Source of the DNA: Paramecium sonneborni
Lineage: Eukaryota; Ciliophora; Oligohymenophorea; Peniculida; Parameciidae
Assembly: GCA_905182985.1 (NCBI GenBank)
Contig: CAJJDN010000020.1
Span: 253,272-317,271 of the forward strand
Direction: 5' to 3'
Length of the DNA stretch: 64,000 nucleotides
In this document: piece after piece, positions 48,681-61,215 of the stretch
Layout of the letters: each line of letters opens with the position of its first letter
Position numbering within the stretch: the first letter of the stretch is position 1
The notes under the pieces: generated by a model
Seen by the model: only the letters and a program-made list of their open reading frames with translations
What the model was told of the DNA's origin: nothing
The model's database searches: none
Translations under genes and position numbers: made by a program

Positions 48681-50067
48681 CCATCACATTGATTGTTATT
48701 CTCTAATGTACTACACATACCAGCATCCATACAACCATCAGTTCCAGTAGCAATAATGAAAGAGAAGCCTCTGAACATTTTTTAGGGAAACAGCTACCAC
48801 TACTAGCCCCACCAGCACATTTACCATCAAGACCTATATATCCATCACAACTCGTAGAATCTCCAGTATAAGAAGAACAATTTGATAAAGTAGAGATACA
48901 ACCTTTACCAGTTGTTTTACATCCAGTCTAATAATCATCACATTTAGCATCAGTATCCAAAGTAGAATCAGCATCTTTACAGACTTTTGCAGAACAAGCA
49001 GTTTCAGTATCTGATGTACCTTTACATTTACCATCAGAACCTACAAATCCATCACATGTTGAAGAAGTTCCTTTGTATGAAGCACAAACACCTTTTTGAG
49101 TAGTACACCCTTTGCCTGTAGTAACACATCCAGACTTGTACTTAGAACATTCTTCATCAGCTGAATGAGTTTCAGGAGCATCTTTACATTCAACAACGCT
49201 ACATGTCTTTCCTTCAGTTACTCCTTTGCACTTACCATCTTATCCTATCTTATTTGCACATACTAAATTGTCTCCGGTTTAAGTAGAACAGGATCCCAAA
49301 GGAGACTTAACACACCCATAACCATTTGTAACACAACCAATCTAATACTTAGCACAGGCTTCGTTTGTCGTTAACGTTACATCAGCATCAATACATACTT
49401 TTACTGTACACTTATCCTTTCCTTCTACTCCTTTACAATAACCATCCGATCCTTTTAATCCTTCACAACTTTCTATATCTCCACTATAAGCTGAACATTA
49501 TCCTAAGGAACTTGTACATCCTTTTCCTGTTGTAACACATCCTTTGATAAAGTTATTACATTTAGCATCTGTGTTAAAAGTAACATCTGCTTCAGTACAT
49601 TTTTATTCTCTACAGACTGTATCCCAAACACATGTACCTGATCCTCCACTACTTCCCTTTCCTGTACAATCTTCTTATGTTTTATAAGTTGTACAAGTTC
49701 CAGGATCAATACAAAATGCTTGTCCATCTGAATTACATTGTTTTGATATAGCTTAGCATTCAGCATCTGTTGCACCTTTATATGCTGAACAGCCAGCAAA
49801 TATTTAACATACAGAGTCTATATAAGCGCAACCTTTTGTTTTAGAACAGGTGTTGCTATCACTTATTGATCCACAAAATCCTTCAGTGGAACTGCTTCCA
49901 GAATCCATTTTTGAACATATAGAATTTGTTGTAGACCAGAAACATCCTTATTTTGCCTTGCAATCAGCTTATGATAGAAGCTTCTCACAGTTACATTAAT
50001 CTGAGACTGCTACATCCATAGTAGATGTAATCAGTATTAAAATACTTATTATGATCAAAATCTTCAT
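48681..50067 (-). CDS. Second copy of the surface antigen 5' part (truncated at N)
   Basis: Same start, signal peptide, modules and intron (48769-48797) as the antigen gene above, cut at the N at 48680. Upstream flanking sequence (50068-50143) is also shared. If the join is an assembly artefact, this is the true promoter-proximal end of the single antigen gene, and the unique sequence beyond 50143 is its real upstream region. Confidence 0.8.
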
Positions 50068-50143
50068 TTTATATTAAGTTAAAATTAATTCTCAATTTTC
50101 AAATTAATCTCTTCTCCTTTTAAACTTAAATTAAACTGACCCC

Positions 50144-51127
50144 CTTTCATCATTATTAATTCAATAAATATTATTTCTTGATTTGCCTTCCCTTCATAGT
50201 AGCTAAAAATAGTTTTCATTATTTATATATAAATATTTTATAATTCGTTTCATTAGATACTCTGTTAGAAACTCAGGCTTCTCTCATTTAAATTTAACTT
50301 TAAGTGGGGCTAATACTATTTCACACTCAATCCTTGTCGTTTATTAGTTTTTATTGCCTTACGTTTTTCTTAGATTCTATCTGAAAATTTGTCTTATTTA
50401 TATTTATTATTTTTATACATATATCAAATTATTAGCTCTTTAGAAAATCCAAATTTTAAAAAAATTCATTATTAAATCTTCTTCACATATAGACTATTAA
50501 ATTCAATTATTCAACCTGATACCACTGCTACTCTTTTTTAATTTCCCATGAACTAATTAAAATATGAAATTTTACTGTTTCTATATTGTAATTTTAGTAT
50601 TCGTAAACTACTTAAATCTAAAGTTTATCCCAACATCAATCTTTAATTTTAACTGTTTTAAATTTTTTCTCTCGCATAATTCTTCTATAATTATTAAAAT
50701 TTAACAAAATATCAGTTCCTGTATAAACAGAAAAAATTCTTCTTTTAGCAATAAGTATTTGAAATCGATCATCTTTATTAATAAACTTTTTCATTCATCT
50801 TTCCCTTTGCAATTAAAAAGTAGCTATTTTTGAGTTTTTTTTTAATTATTTTGTTTAATTTTTAAATCAATCAGATTTTACAATAGAGCAAACTAGAAGA
50901 AAACAATTAATTTATTTTTTCTTAGTATTAATCATGGATTCCCAGGATTCTTTAGTGAATAGGTTCAACTTTATGATAAATTTTATTTTATTAACAAAAA
51001 CGCTTCTCTATTGAAGAAAAAAAATAAAATTATATAATTTATTTCAGAAATACTTATTTTAATATTGATATAATAAGAAGATAGTAATTAAGAGGAGTAT
51101 AAGAAATCAAAAATTAAGAAATATTGA
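50144..51127 (-). other. Possible broken gene upstream of the antigen
   Basis: On the minus strand from about 50795 a frame starts MKKFINKDDRFQILIAKRRI and continues with coding-like pieces (VKFHILISSWEIKKEQQWYQ; SDRIQEKRKAIKTNKRQGLS) down to about 50290. The pieces are separated by in-frame TGAs and shifts that splicing resolves only in part. No family recognised. It may be a decayed gene; the remainder is AT-rich spacer. Confidence 0.35.
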
Positions 51128-51400
51128 TTAAAATATTAAAAGAAAATAAATACAAATGAGTGAAATAATTGATGATTTTTTTATGTGATTGTTTTAATTT
51201 CATTTGTTTGAAAATTAAGGAAACTAAAAGGGGCAAAATAAATAAAAAAATTATAGTCATAAGGATCAGTTACGTTGGTTTAATCATTAATCACAATTAT
51301 GGTGTTGTTGTTGGTTATATCAAACACATCTGTTAGCATTTAAAATTCCAACTGTAGGTATATTAAATCATTTTATAACATGTAACTTTAAAATTTGTAT
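51128..51400 (-). pseudogene. Relic of a surface antigen 3' end
   Basis: This segment matches the antigen gene's 3' end and flank at 42480-42740, sharing stretches such as those around 51159-51177, 51263-51277 and 51344-51361, with many differences and deletions between. The GPI-type end is no longer open. It indicates that another member of the antigen family once lay here, downstream-end first, on the same strand. Confidence 0.75.
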
Positions 51401-52260
51401 CTAATGTTAATAATTTATTTCTTTAAAATTTGACATCATTTCTTGTTTTTCATCATTTTTTTTTTCTTCATTATATCACTAATTAAAATTATTCATCCAA
51501 CTTAAATTTAAATAATACATTCAAAGTATGATCCAATAAAACAGAAATTTATTGGTATTTAAGCTTGCCTTATATTCTAAGAAGATGTAATTATAATGAT
51601 CTCAGTTAATATAAATTTTTTTTTTAATTTAACATATTATGTGTTGGTAGAATTAATGGTCAAGTCTAATCATTAAAACTTAGATTCAACAGGCATCAAA
51701 TTACACAAATAATCAAGTAATAAAAAAGTAATCAATAATAACATTCAAATAGCTCAAACATCTGATTATTATATGATAATAAATAATTTAGTTAAAAATC
51801 TATAAGTTTTTTTTTGACTAGAAATTTATAACAAATTAAATACTGCTTATACAAAAGTAATAGAAAGAAAATAAGAATTTTGAAAAGTATCATTGATTTA
51901 TATTAATTTATGATTTAAAAAGATACTCTATTCTAGGTTAATGGTTAAGAAAATTAAAATTGAGGAATTAAAATATTTGTTTAATTAAATTATGTGAGAA
52001 TAGTAGATAAGAAATATTCTAAAGTTTATTTTAAGAGCCTAACTATATTAAAGCAATTTCAAAATTGATGAATAATTAGAGAAGGTATATATTTAAAGAA
52101 GATGTTGATTTTAGGAAGATAGATATAACAAAATTGATTAAGCCAAAAGAGAAAACTTTTAATTAAATTAAATATCAAATCAAAATATAAACACCCTTGA
52201 TTAACAAGATGTATAATTAAATTTTAGACAATAAATTGAAGCTAAACAAATCTAATATAA
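51401..52260. other. AT-rich region, nothing recognised
   Basis: No coding frame with support on either strand; many short poly-A/T tracts. Confidence 0.45.
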
Positions 52261-52516
52261 TAGTAATTTCTAATGCATTAGTTGGTCGATTATTTAAAAA
52301 AAAGTATTAGATTTAATTAGATTAGATATTCTCATTCTAAATGTTTTGATAAATTTATTTTAAGTGATTATTTGATAAAAAAACTTGATTTAATATGAAA
52401 ATATTGTTTATAAGATCTTAGAGTGCTAAATTTGATTTATTAGATAATTTTAATATGATTTTTTAAGGATATTTAAAAATATTGTCTAAATGTTATGAAT
52501 AAAAATACAATATTAG
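52261..52516. repeat. 256-bp direct repeat flanking the N gap (left copy)
   Basis: Identical to 53473-53728 on the other side of the 956-N gap. The left copy ends where the Ns begin and the right copy starts where they end. The natural explanation is two contig ends that overlap but were spaced by an estimated gap, so the gap probably does not exist. Confidence 0.9.
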
Positions 52517-53472
52517 NNNNNNNNNNNNNNNNNNNNNNNNNNNNNNNNNNNNNNNNNNNNNNNNNNNNNNNNNNNNNNNNNNNNNNNNNNNNNNNNNNNN
52601 NNNNNNNNNNNNNNNNNNNNNNNNNNNNNNNNNNNNNNNNNNNNNNNNNNNNNNNNNNNNNNNNNNNNNNNNNNNNNNNNNNNNNNNNNNNNNNNNNNNN
52701 NNNNNNNNNNNNNNNNNNNNNNNNNNNNNNNNNNNNNNNNNNNNNNNNNNNNNNNNNNNNNNNNNNNNNNNNNNNNNNNNNNNNNNNNNNNNNNNNNNNN
52801 NNNNNNNNNNNNNNNNNNNNNNNNNNNNNNNNNNNNNNNNNNNNNNNNNNNNNNNNNNNNNNNNNNNNNNNNNNNNNNNNNNNNNNNNNNNNNNNNNNNN
52901 NNNNNNNNNNNNNNNNNNNNNNNNNNNNNNNNNNNNNNNNNNNNNNNNNNNNNNNNNNNNNNNNNNNNNNNNNNNNNNNNNNNNNNNNNNNNNNNNNNNN
53001 NNNNNNNNNNNNNNNNNNNNNNNNNNNNNNNNNNNNNNNNNNNNNNNNNNNNNNNNNNNNNNNNNNNNNNNNNNNNNNNNNNNNNNNNNNNNNNNNNNNN
53101 NNNNNNNNNNNNNNNNNNNNNNNNNNNNNNNNNNNNNNNNNNNNNNNNNNNNNNNNNNNNNNNNNNNNNNNNNNNNNNNNNNNNNNNNNNNNNNNNNNNN
53201 NNNNNNNNNNNNNNNNNNNNNNNNNNNNNNNNNNNNNNNNNNNNNNNNNNNNNNNNNNNNNNNNNNNNNNNNNNNNNNNNNNNNNNNNNNNNNNNNNNNN
53301 NNNNNNNNNNNNNNNNNNNNNNNNNNNNNNNNNNNNNNNNNNNNNNNNNNNNNNNNNNNNNNNNNNNNNNNNNNNNNNNNNNNNNNNNNNNNNNNNNNNN
53401 NNNNNNNNNNNNNNNNNNNNNNNNNNNNNNNNNNNNNNNNNNNNNNNNNNNNNNNNNNNNNNNNNNNNNNNN
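52517..53472. other. Assembly gap of 956 N
   Basis: No sequence. Any open frame spanning it is meaningless. Confidence 0.99.
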
Positions 53473-53744
53473 TAGTAATTTCTAATGCATTAGTTGGTCG
53501 ATTATTTAAAAAAAAGTATTAGATTTAATTAGATTAGATATTCTCATTCTAAATGTTTTGATAAATTTATTTTAAGTGATTATTTGATAAAAAAACTTGA
53601 TTTAATATGAAAATATTGTTTATAAGATCTTAGAGTGCTAAATTTGATTTATTAGATAATTTTAATATGATTTTTTAAGGATATTTAAAAATATTGTCTA
53701 AATGTTATGAATAAAAATACAATATTAGATTTAATATAATTTTA

Positions 53745-54290
53745 ATGAAAAATATGCAATTATCATATGATGAACTATGCCAAAATAAATTGCTAGCTTT
53801 TACTATATTCTCTAAAGTTAAAGCACCTTAACCATTAATTGAAGTAAAATAAAAGTTTAAAAAAGTAAGGTGATACAGCTGAATTTAAATTGGCATTATA
53901 AGAACATAGATCAAGAATTTCAACTACTCTCTATTGTTCAGTATTATCCACATTTACTTTTTGTTTGATTTTGAAAATGAGAAATCCTATTTATGCTTTG
54001 ACAGCAAGGTATTTAAAAATTAATATTAAATAAGATCATCTTTTTTTGGAGTGTTGAAGAAATATTACTTTGTACCAGTTTTGCTTTCACAACCTTTCTA
54101 AAAACAAAATAGATAACTTTATGATGATAAAGTGAATAAAATCTTGAAAAAATATGATTTTACAGCTCCAGAATTTTAATAAGCATTTAAATAGATTGAA
54201 GCAGATGGAGGAATAAAGAAATTTATGAAAAAGTACCTTACAGAGAAAGATGAAGATCCGTAGCAACCAGCTTAATAAACATAATAATGA
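53745..54290 (+). CDS. Small single-pass membrane-type protein
   Basis: Introns of 22 and 26 nt give 165 aa. Residues ~45-75 contain STTLYCSVLSTFTFCLILKM, a likely membrane span, in a helical context. The C-terminal part is charged (KYDFTAPEFQQAFKQIEAD) and Gln-rich at the end. No family assigned; it lies 85 nt upstream of the AGC kinase. Confidence 0.6.
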
Positions 54291-54375
54291 GAAATATTCA
54301 TTTAATTTATTTATTAATTTCAGAGCAAATAACAAAATATATAATTTTGAATTAAATAAATTATACTCATCGTTA

Positions 54376-57213
54376 ATGAAGAAAATTAGTTAATAGATGT
54401 TATCATTAATGAACAAAAATAATCTACAAGATTAACCATTTACAAACGACCAAAAAAAAAATAAAAGCAAACCTAGAACTGCAAATACAGAAAGGCCTTA
54501 ATCTAAGCAATAAAAGAATGATTTACTTGAGTATTTCAAAAAAGAAAGGAACACTTTAAATTAAGTTGTTAACTCTCAAAATATTAATTTCTAAGGCAGC
54601 AGGAGCATTGATAATTTATAACAATAAAGTTAGAAGAGGGAGCTCTTAAAAAATGGTTAATTGAATGTATGCTTGAGTTAAATTTCTATGTAGGCTGAAA
54701 CACGTATTTAAACCGATGAAGGAAATAGTGCAAAAAGATAAATTTTGAAATAGAAAAACTTATCATTAGCGACCATTTCATTAGATGCTCAAAATATTGA
54801 AAAAATGTTGAAAAATTAATAATCAAAATAACCTTAAACAACAAAGTAATCTTATAATTAATCTCCTTAAAACTAAATTAAGACACCTGTTTAGAAATAA
54901 AAAGATCAATTATTATTTGATATAAACTTAGTATTTTTTTATTTAAATCTAGTTGAAAAATACAGTGTGTAACAATGAATTTCAGAATTATTTAAATTTA
55001 AAATAAAATAAATAATCGATTCTATCAAATACATCAACAAATCATAGATAATCAATAGAAGATATGCTTTCTAATCAAAAAATACTTAAAGAATCACTAT
55101 AATTTTAATCTTAAAAGACTAAAAAAAGTGAAAATGAATCAAAATCTAATAATTAAAGTCAAATAAAAACTGAATATTCATCAGTTTCTAATTAGTATTT
55201 TTAAAAATAAAAGATCAAAGAGGAGAACATATAATACGATTCTAGTAAATAATTACAAATAATTCTTTACTATAAATAATAAAAGTAAAAAGATTGTTAT
55301 ATTCATAGATATAATTATTTATATGAATATTTAAATTAAACTACCGATAATTTGTACAATTATTTGATTCAATAAATAGCTTTTATTGAAAGATCATTTA
55401 CAAAATTAGGAAGTGGAACAGGTTCTACTGAAGGAGATTAAATATAATAAGGTATGCAAACTAAAGATTTTTAGAATTAAAAAAAATTTGCCAATTTCAA
55501 ACAGTATCAAAAAATATTCCTTATGATTATTACTTAACTATTTCTGATTTAACACTTGAAGTTTTTAAAGGAATCACCCTACAGATTTAGCCTTTGTATT
55601 CATAACCGATTACAACAAAAAGAGTAGGATTGAAAGATTTTACCCTTGTCAAGTGTATTGGTGTTGGAGGGTTTTCAAGAGTATATATGGTGAGAAAGAG
55701 AGATAATGGGAAATTTTATGCCTTGAAATTGATAGATAAGAAATTTATATTAGAAAATTAAAAAGAGATTATCGTACAAAATGAAAGAGATATAATGGTT
55801 TAGATGGAGAATTAATTTGTTACTCCATTGCATTATGCTTTTGAGACTAAATATTATATTGCATTTGTTCTAGATTATTGTGCTGGAGGGGAACTATTTT
55901 ATCATCTTAGAAAATTGAAAAGATTAAATGAATAAGATGCAAAGTTCTATTTTGTTGAAATCTGCATTGGTATGGCTTATCTTCATTCTCAAAATATTGT
56001 ATATAGAGATATAAAGCCAGAAAATATTCTTTTAGATTTACAAGGTCATTTACTTTTAAGTGATTTTGGATTGTCAAAACCTGATATGACACCAGATGAT
56101 TTCGCTTATTCATTTTGTGGATCTCCAGAATACATGGCTCCTGAAATGTTGATGAAAACAGGTCATAATTATTTAGTAGATTGCTATTGTTTAGGTGCTT
56201 TGCTATATGAATTAGTTACAGGATTACCTCCATTTTATTCTCATAATACACAAGAAATTTATAATTCCATTTTGACTGAAACTATTGAATTTCCATCATA
56301 TGTTCAAATATCTCCAGTTTTAAAAAATCTAATATTGCAATTGCTTTAAAAAGATCCAACAGAGAGATTGGGTTAGAATGGAGGTGTAGTTGAGATTCTA
56401 ACTCATCAATGGTTTCAAGATATTGACTTTGAAGCTATTGTCAATAAAAAATTTAAAACTCCCTATAGACCAGAACCCCTTAAATACAATTTTGATGAAG
56501 AAGAATTCAATAAGGGAGATGCAGAGTTTAGGAAATAATATTCAACAAACTTGTAAAAAGAATTTTAAGTAATTAATTTTGAATAATTAGAATATTGATA
56601 CAGCTAATTATGTATTGAAAAATTTTTATTATTCTAGAGAATCCTAATTTGGAATCGAAAAAAATAAAAGAACAAACGAGATTAATCTCAATCAACTTAA
56701 AAATTAATCAATTTTAACTGAATCATAATCTCCTGCCAAAAATTCTAAAATTTAATAATAGTAAAAGGGAGATAACTATAATTCTTAGTAGGTTCTTGCT
56801 TCTCCTTAAGAGGGTAAAAGAATAAATCGATAAGCAGGAAAAAGTGAAGTTTATGATTACTTTAAAAAACATGATCTGCTGACAAAATCATCTCAACTAT
56901 TACATTAATCTACTAGACTAGGACATTCCTATTCAAAGACAATGTAATAAGCTCAAAATTCTTTATAAGATTTGAAAGTAAATTTAATTCATTATTATAG
57001 TAATTCAAATTGTTTGTTGATTAATCAAAAGCTTTAATCTGTTCAGATAGAACAACTACAATGCCAGATTAAAATCATAAAAATGTTACAGAGAGAATCA
57101 AAACAGAGCAGTTTGGAAATCTACCATCTCCTAAAACTACTACTAATAGTTCATTTAATAAATTGAGTAATTTTTCAAAACTATTCGCATCTGAAAAATA
57201 AAAACAAAAATGA
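54376..57213 (+). CDS. AGC-type Ser/Thr protein kinase with long N- and C-terminal regions
   Basis: Four introns (22, 23, 22, 23 nt) give about 915 aa. Residues 1-400 are low-complexity, Gln/Ser/Lys-rich. The kinase domain shows GVGGFSRVY (P-loop), YALKLIDKK, YRDIKPEN (AGC-style catalytic loop), SDFGLS, CGSPEYMAPE and RLGQNGG. The AGC tail, with FDEEEFNKGD, follows. The usual DWWSLG motif reads DCYCLG. A 200-residue basic tail ends it. Close in type to the S6K/PKA/PKG group seen in ciliates, without a visible cNMP or PH domain. Confidence 0.9.
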
Positions 57214-57579
57214 ATAATGATCTTAATTTAATAATTTAACAATAATCTAATAAAATATTATTAATCATTGTATCATTTTAGTACTAGCATAAATATGATA
57301 TATAAAACTAATAAAACAATTATACCAGAAACAATTAATTTAACAATTTTATCATTTTATTCTGGAAGGGAAATTTATTTTTTATTTTAGGGACTGAAGT
57401 CCTAAAATTCATGGATATCTGGTGAATAATTCTTCTATTCAAAATTAGGTTTTCTCTATTTAATCTCATCAAATTAAAAATGTAATGGAATATTATTATC
57501 CTAATACATATCTTTGAATTCAGATTCTTCATTACTGTTTTGATATTTTTGTTAAAGTTAGTTTTATGAGTTCGATTGA
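57214..57579. other. Intergenic or 5' part of the next ORF
   Basis: A frame from about 57390 reads GLKSQNSWISGEQFFYSKLG before a TGA. It may be an exon of the ORF at 57580, but no splice joins them cleanly. Confidence 0.35.
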
Positions 57580-57873
57580 ATACTATTAGATGGTTAGTGG
57601 GTCACTGGCTACTCAATTTAGGAATTTTTTGAAGTAGCAGTATATTTTGAAATGATCTTTTCTATTTCTGGATCAGGCCTATATGGTTAGAATGTACTAA
57701 GAGTTGATTATTTTAATGGTTAAGCATTTTGCAAATATCGAACATTTGAATATGATTATGATGGCTTTATTTATGACTATGCTTAATAAATTTAAGCTTT
57801 GGGTTATGGATATATTACTGGAGGTTATCCTGACGAAATAACTGGTGTTGTTTTGATTGGTGAATATTAATGA
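57580..57873 (+). CDS. Protein fragment of unknown family
   Basis: An open frame without its own good start, reading DGQWVTGYSIQEFFE, then VYFEMIFSISGSGLYGQN, FCKYRTFEYDYDG and GGYPDEITGVVLIGEYQ, which looks like a real Gly/Tyr-rich beta protein. The upstream stop at 57577 and no suitable intron leave the 5' end unresolved. Could be the 3' exon of a gene or a relic. Confidence 0.4.
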
Positions 57874-58355
57874 ATAGGGGCATTTTAGTAATAATACATT
57901 AAATCGTTATAAATTTAATATGAATATTAATAATAATTGCAACATTAATGTACTAATATAATATCATTTTTTCTTTTATTCGACCTTCTTTATATTTAAT
58001 TTATAAAATTTTATGTACGTTCCTTAATAACTTATTTTTGAGATTTTAAATTATTATTGCTGAGTTTTAAGAAATCTGGAGCTTTCTTATAATTGTAAAA
58101 CTAGTTAGCTATATATTAAATTATATCTAATCTTTATTGGGATATTCATACTGTTCAATGCAATTTAATTTAGATATTAAATTAAAGTATAATTATTACT
58201 AAATGGAAAAATTAAAGATAGGGATTTAGGATTAATATATTAATTATTGCAAATATTTAGTATTCATTTAAAGATTTTTGCTTTTGAGTTTACTAAATTA
58301 TAAAATATTGATATATTACAAATTTCATATATAAAATATTGATATTTTATAAATT
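57874..58355. other. AT-rich region without a gene
   Basis: Contains a short imperfect repeat of the type TTTCATATATAAAATATTGAT at about 58320-58370. No coding frame. Confidence 0.5.
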
Positions 58356-59804
58356 TCATATATAATCAAATGGTTATTAAATATTTTTAATTAAATTAAG
58401 TTCCAATTTAGAGTTTAAATTATTGCATAATAACTATTGCGAAATTTATTTAATGAAAAAATTTCTATAATAATTTACTATAAATGAGGATGGATCTTTC
58501 AAAATGAATTTTATTAAAATAACATCTTCTCCTTGCATTTCTATAAATATAAAAGATTTTTGTTTTTTATTTAAAGTAATTTACTATATTATTAGAACAA
58601 CTTAGATAATCCAAATATTTAATTAATTTCCATAAGTTTTGACATTAATTACTCTTTCTCCTTTGATATCTAGGATCCCATGACAATTAAGGAGTTTAAT
58701 GAATTTTTTAAATTACTTTTTTAAATTTAATTAATAAATAAATGTGTCATTTATCTTAATAGTAGAAAGTACACCAAAATAAAAGATTCTTAAATTAATA
58801 TTTTATTTAGTAATGCGCTTAATTTATAATTTAATCTAAGCCCAAACATCTTAAATAGAATAGGTTTTTGTTTTTGTAATGAATTTATTATTAATATTTT
58901 CTAAAATCAAAATATATTTTGAATATCCAATTCCTAAATTACAAAAATATAAATCGATCTACATTTTTTGATGGTTATGAATATATTTAACTTTATAATT
59001 TTATTCCTGTTCATGATTCTTAAGTAATTATTATTCTAATGTTGTGTTTTTATCAATAAAGATATTTCTGAGGAGATTTCTAAAATTACATCCATCACAG
59101 AAGTCTTCTCTGCCATACTCAAATTAATCGATATGCTTCGCTTATTACAAATTTATTTATTAATCACACTTAATATCGAATTAGAAAAATGGGGATTTAA
59201 CTAATTTAATTAATTTGTCATCAATTTATTCTTCTTTCTATCTTAATAAAAAATGCTTTCTAGAGTTGATATCATTTTTATAAAGAATGGATATAACAAA
59301 TGCAACGCATAAAATTGAAAAACAATAATCTTAAATATCGATTCTTTAAGTGTAGTATGAAGTAATGACCATTCTAGCGACAGTGTGAAAAATAACTGAG
59401 ACAGTAGCATATAGAAAATCACTCAAGAAATAAAGGACAGATTAAAGTTAAGTTATGTTGCATCCGAATTGATAATAATCTTGAGGCAAAGAATAATTAG
59501 TATCAAAATTCATTTATAAAACAAGCGTTGATATATTTGAGATGGTTATAACTAATTTTATTAACCTGGAGTTAATTTTAATTGTGATTTAGGCAATAAT
59601 TGTCCAAACAATAAAACCAATATTAATATAGGGCAGATTAGGTTTGTTAAGAGCCAAATCATAAATAATTTTCATGCCATGAAGTAAGAAAGTTCCAAGT
59701 ACAACAATCTAAAAAATTCTTCTTAATACTTGTCTAATTCTGGCTTCTTGGTATTTTTCTTCTAATTGATTATCTAAGAAGCGCAAAGTATAAGGATTCA
59801 TCAT
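58356..59804 (-). CDS. Uncharacterised polytopic membrane protein (family A, copy 2)
   Basis: An intronless frame of 482 aa, nearly the same length as its paralogue at 14882. Shared features in the same order are LDNQLEEKYQEAR before the first span, QLQSVLYFLSDFLYATVSV, RMVITSYYTQR, NSRKHFL after the last span and DFCDGCNFRNLLRNIFIDKN opening the soluble domain. Four or five hydrophobic spans. No enzyme or channel motif. The conservation of whole layout without introns argues that both copies are functional. Confidence 0.75.
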
Positions 59805-60103
59805 TGAAGATAATATTAAATATGAATACTTGCAGTTTTAATAATACTTTAATGATGAAAATATTCATTTAACAAAATGAACTACTTTTACTTTAAACAT
59901 CGAAATGATTCAGAACTATTATTTAATTTTCGATCTGAAATATATAAAGTGAGGCTTATTAATATTTACTTTATAATGATCTATTAAGTGTAAGTATAGG
60001 ATTAAGAATATAAAATTATTATTGAGAAAAAGAAATTGTTAAAAGGATTTAAAATCTAAATAATAATGGTTGTATATAATTAATAAAAAAAAATCATCAA
60101 ATA
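59805..60103. other. Divergent promoter region
   Basis: Between family A copy 2 (-) and Spt4 (+); AT-rich, no gene. Confidence 0.45.
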
Positions 60104-60410
60104 ATGAATTTATCAGATTCAGGATAAGAGTCTTCAGATGAGAAAGCTTTCACAATTCCAAAATAGACAAAAGATTTAAGAGCTTGCTAATTATGTGGAT
60201 TTATTTTAACTTAAGAATAATGGAATAAGAATTCATAATGTTTAAATGGATGTAGTGCTGACTATACGAAAATATTTACAGGGTAAATATAGATTTAATT
60301 ATAGAGTAATATGTGTAATGAAACCATCAAAGAGTTGGGTTGTTAAGAAATTAGGTAATTAAAGAAATATTCATCCTGGTTTATATGCAATAGATGTACA
60401 AGCAGATTGA
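60104..60410 (+). CDS. SPT4: Transcription elongation factor Spt4
   Basis: Spt4 pairs with Spt5 (DSIF) on elongating RNA polymerase II. A 22-nt intron gives 94 aa. The zinc finger CQLCGF...CLNGC lies at ~25-50. VICVMKPSKSWVVKK then NIHPGLYAIDV matches the conserved Spt4 end (SWV..W, PG.YAI.V). The paired CxxC/CxxxC ligands are present. It is slightly shorter than animal or yeast Spt4, ending right after the YAI block. Convergent with uS4, 62 nt apart. Confidence 0.85.
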
Positions 60411-60472
60411 TTAAGAAATGAATAATGAAAAACATAAGAAATGTACTTATTGGATGTATATTATAACAATGA

Positions 60473-61078
60473 TCATTCTTCTTTTGGTTGCTTTCTTTTT
60501 GAATTCTTTCTCTTTCTTCTTCCTTCTCTTCCTTATCCAAAAGGAGATGTGACTGCAAAATCAACTAATTTTTCACTTTCAACTCTAACAAGGAATGATG
60601 GTGAATTTACTAATCTCTTTCCAACTCTATTATATAATAAAAATATCAATTACCTAAAGTGTCTTTATCTAATTAAAGTTCTAGCATGATGAATTGATGA
60701 TGCTTAATTACTTTTGAAAACAAATGTTTATAGTCTTCTTTCCATCATTTTTTAAGTAGTCAAACCCAAGACATAATCTAGTTTTCTTTCTTATTCACTC
60801 AATAAACCATAACGAACCATTCTTCTAATCAAAGCTTCTCCTTCAAATAATCTTCTTGGATCTTTTGGATCAAGTGTTAATAATTCTCTAGCAGCCTTTC
60901 TGATTCTTGCTAATGTAAGTTAAACTCTCCAAACTTCTCTTTTATTCTTTAATCCATACTTACCAATAATTTGCAATCTAATTAATCATTAACAATACTC
61001 ATTATCAAGACGTTCTTTTTCGAATGGTTTTCTTGGTGTGTCTGATGTCTTAGATCTGTTTCTATAATTTTTTCCCAT
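60473..61078 (-). CDS. RPS9: Ribosomal protein uS4 (S9 of eukaryotes)
   Basis: Small-subunit protein needed for early assembly and decoding fidelity. Introns of 21 and 27 nt give 185 aa. Recognisable throughout: [71 protein letters not shown] and [15 protein letters not shown], ending in a basic tail. The S4 RNA-binding domain is complete. The 27-nt intron is a multiple of three without an in-frame stop. Confidence 0.93.
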
Positions 61079-61215
61079 AAAAAGATTTAAATATAATTTT
61101 AAATTTTGTATTAATAACTATTGTATACAATCTCCCTCTCCTACATACTATTTCAATCAATATCTAAAAGATTATCAATCCATAAATAATCAAGATTATT
61201 TCATAATATTCATAC

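Noticed and set aside
52495..53475. Open frame through the N gap
   Set aside because: It exists only because Ns are not stops; there is no sequence.
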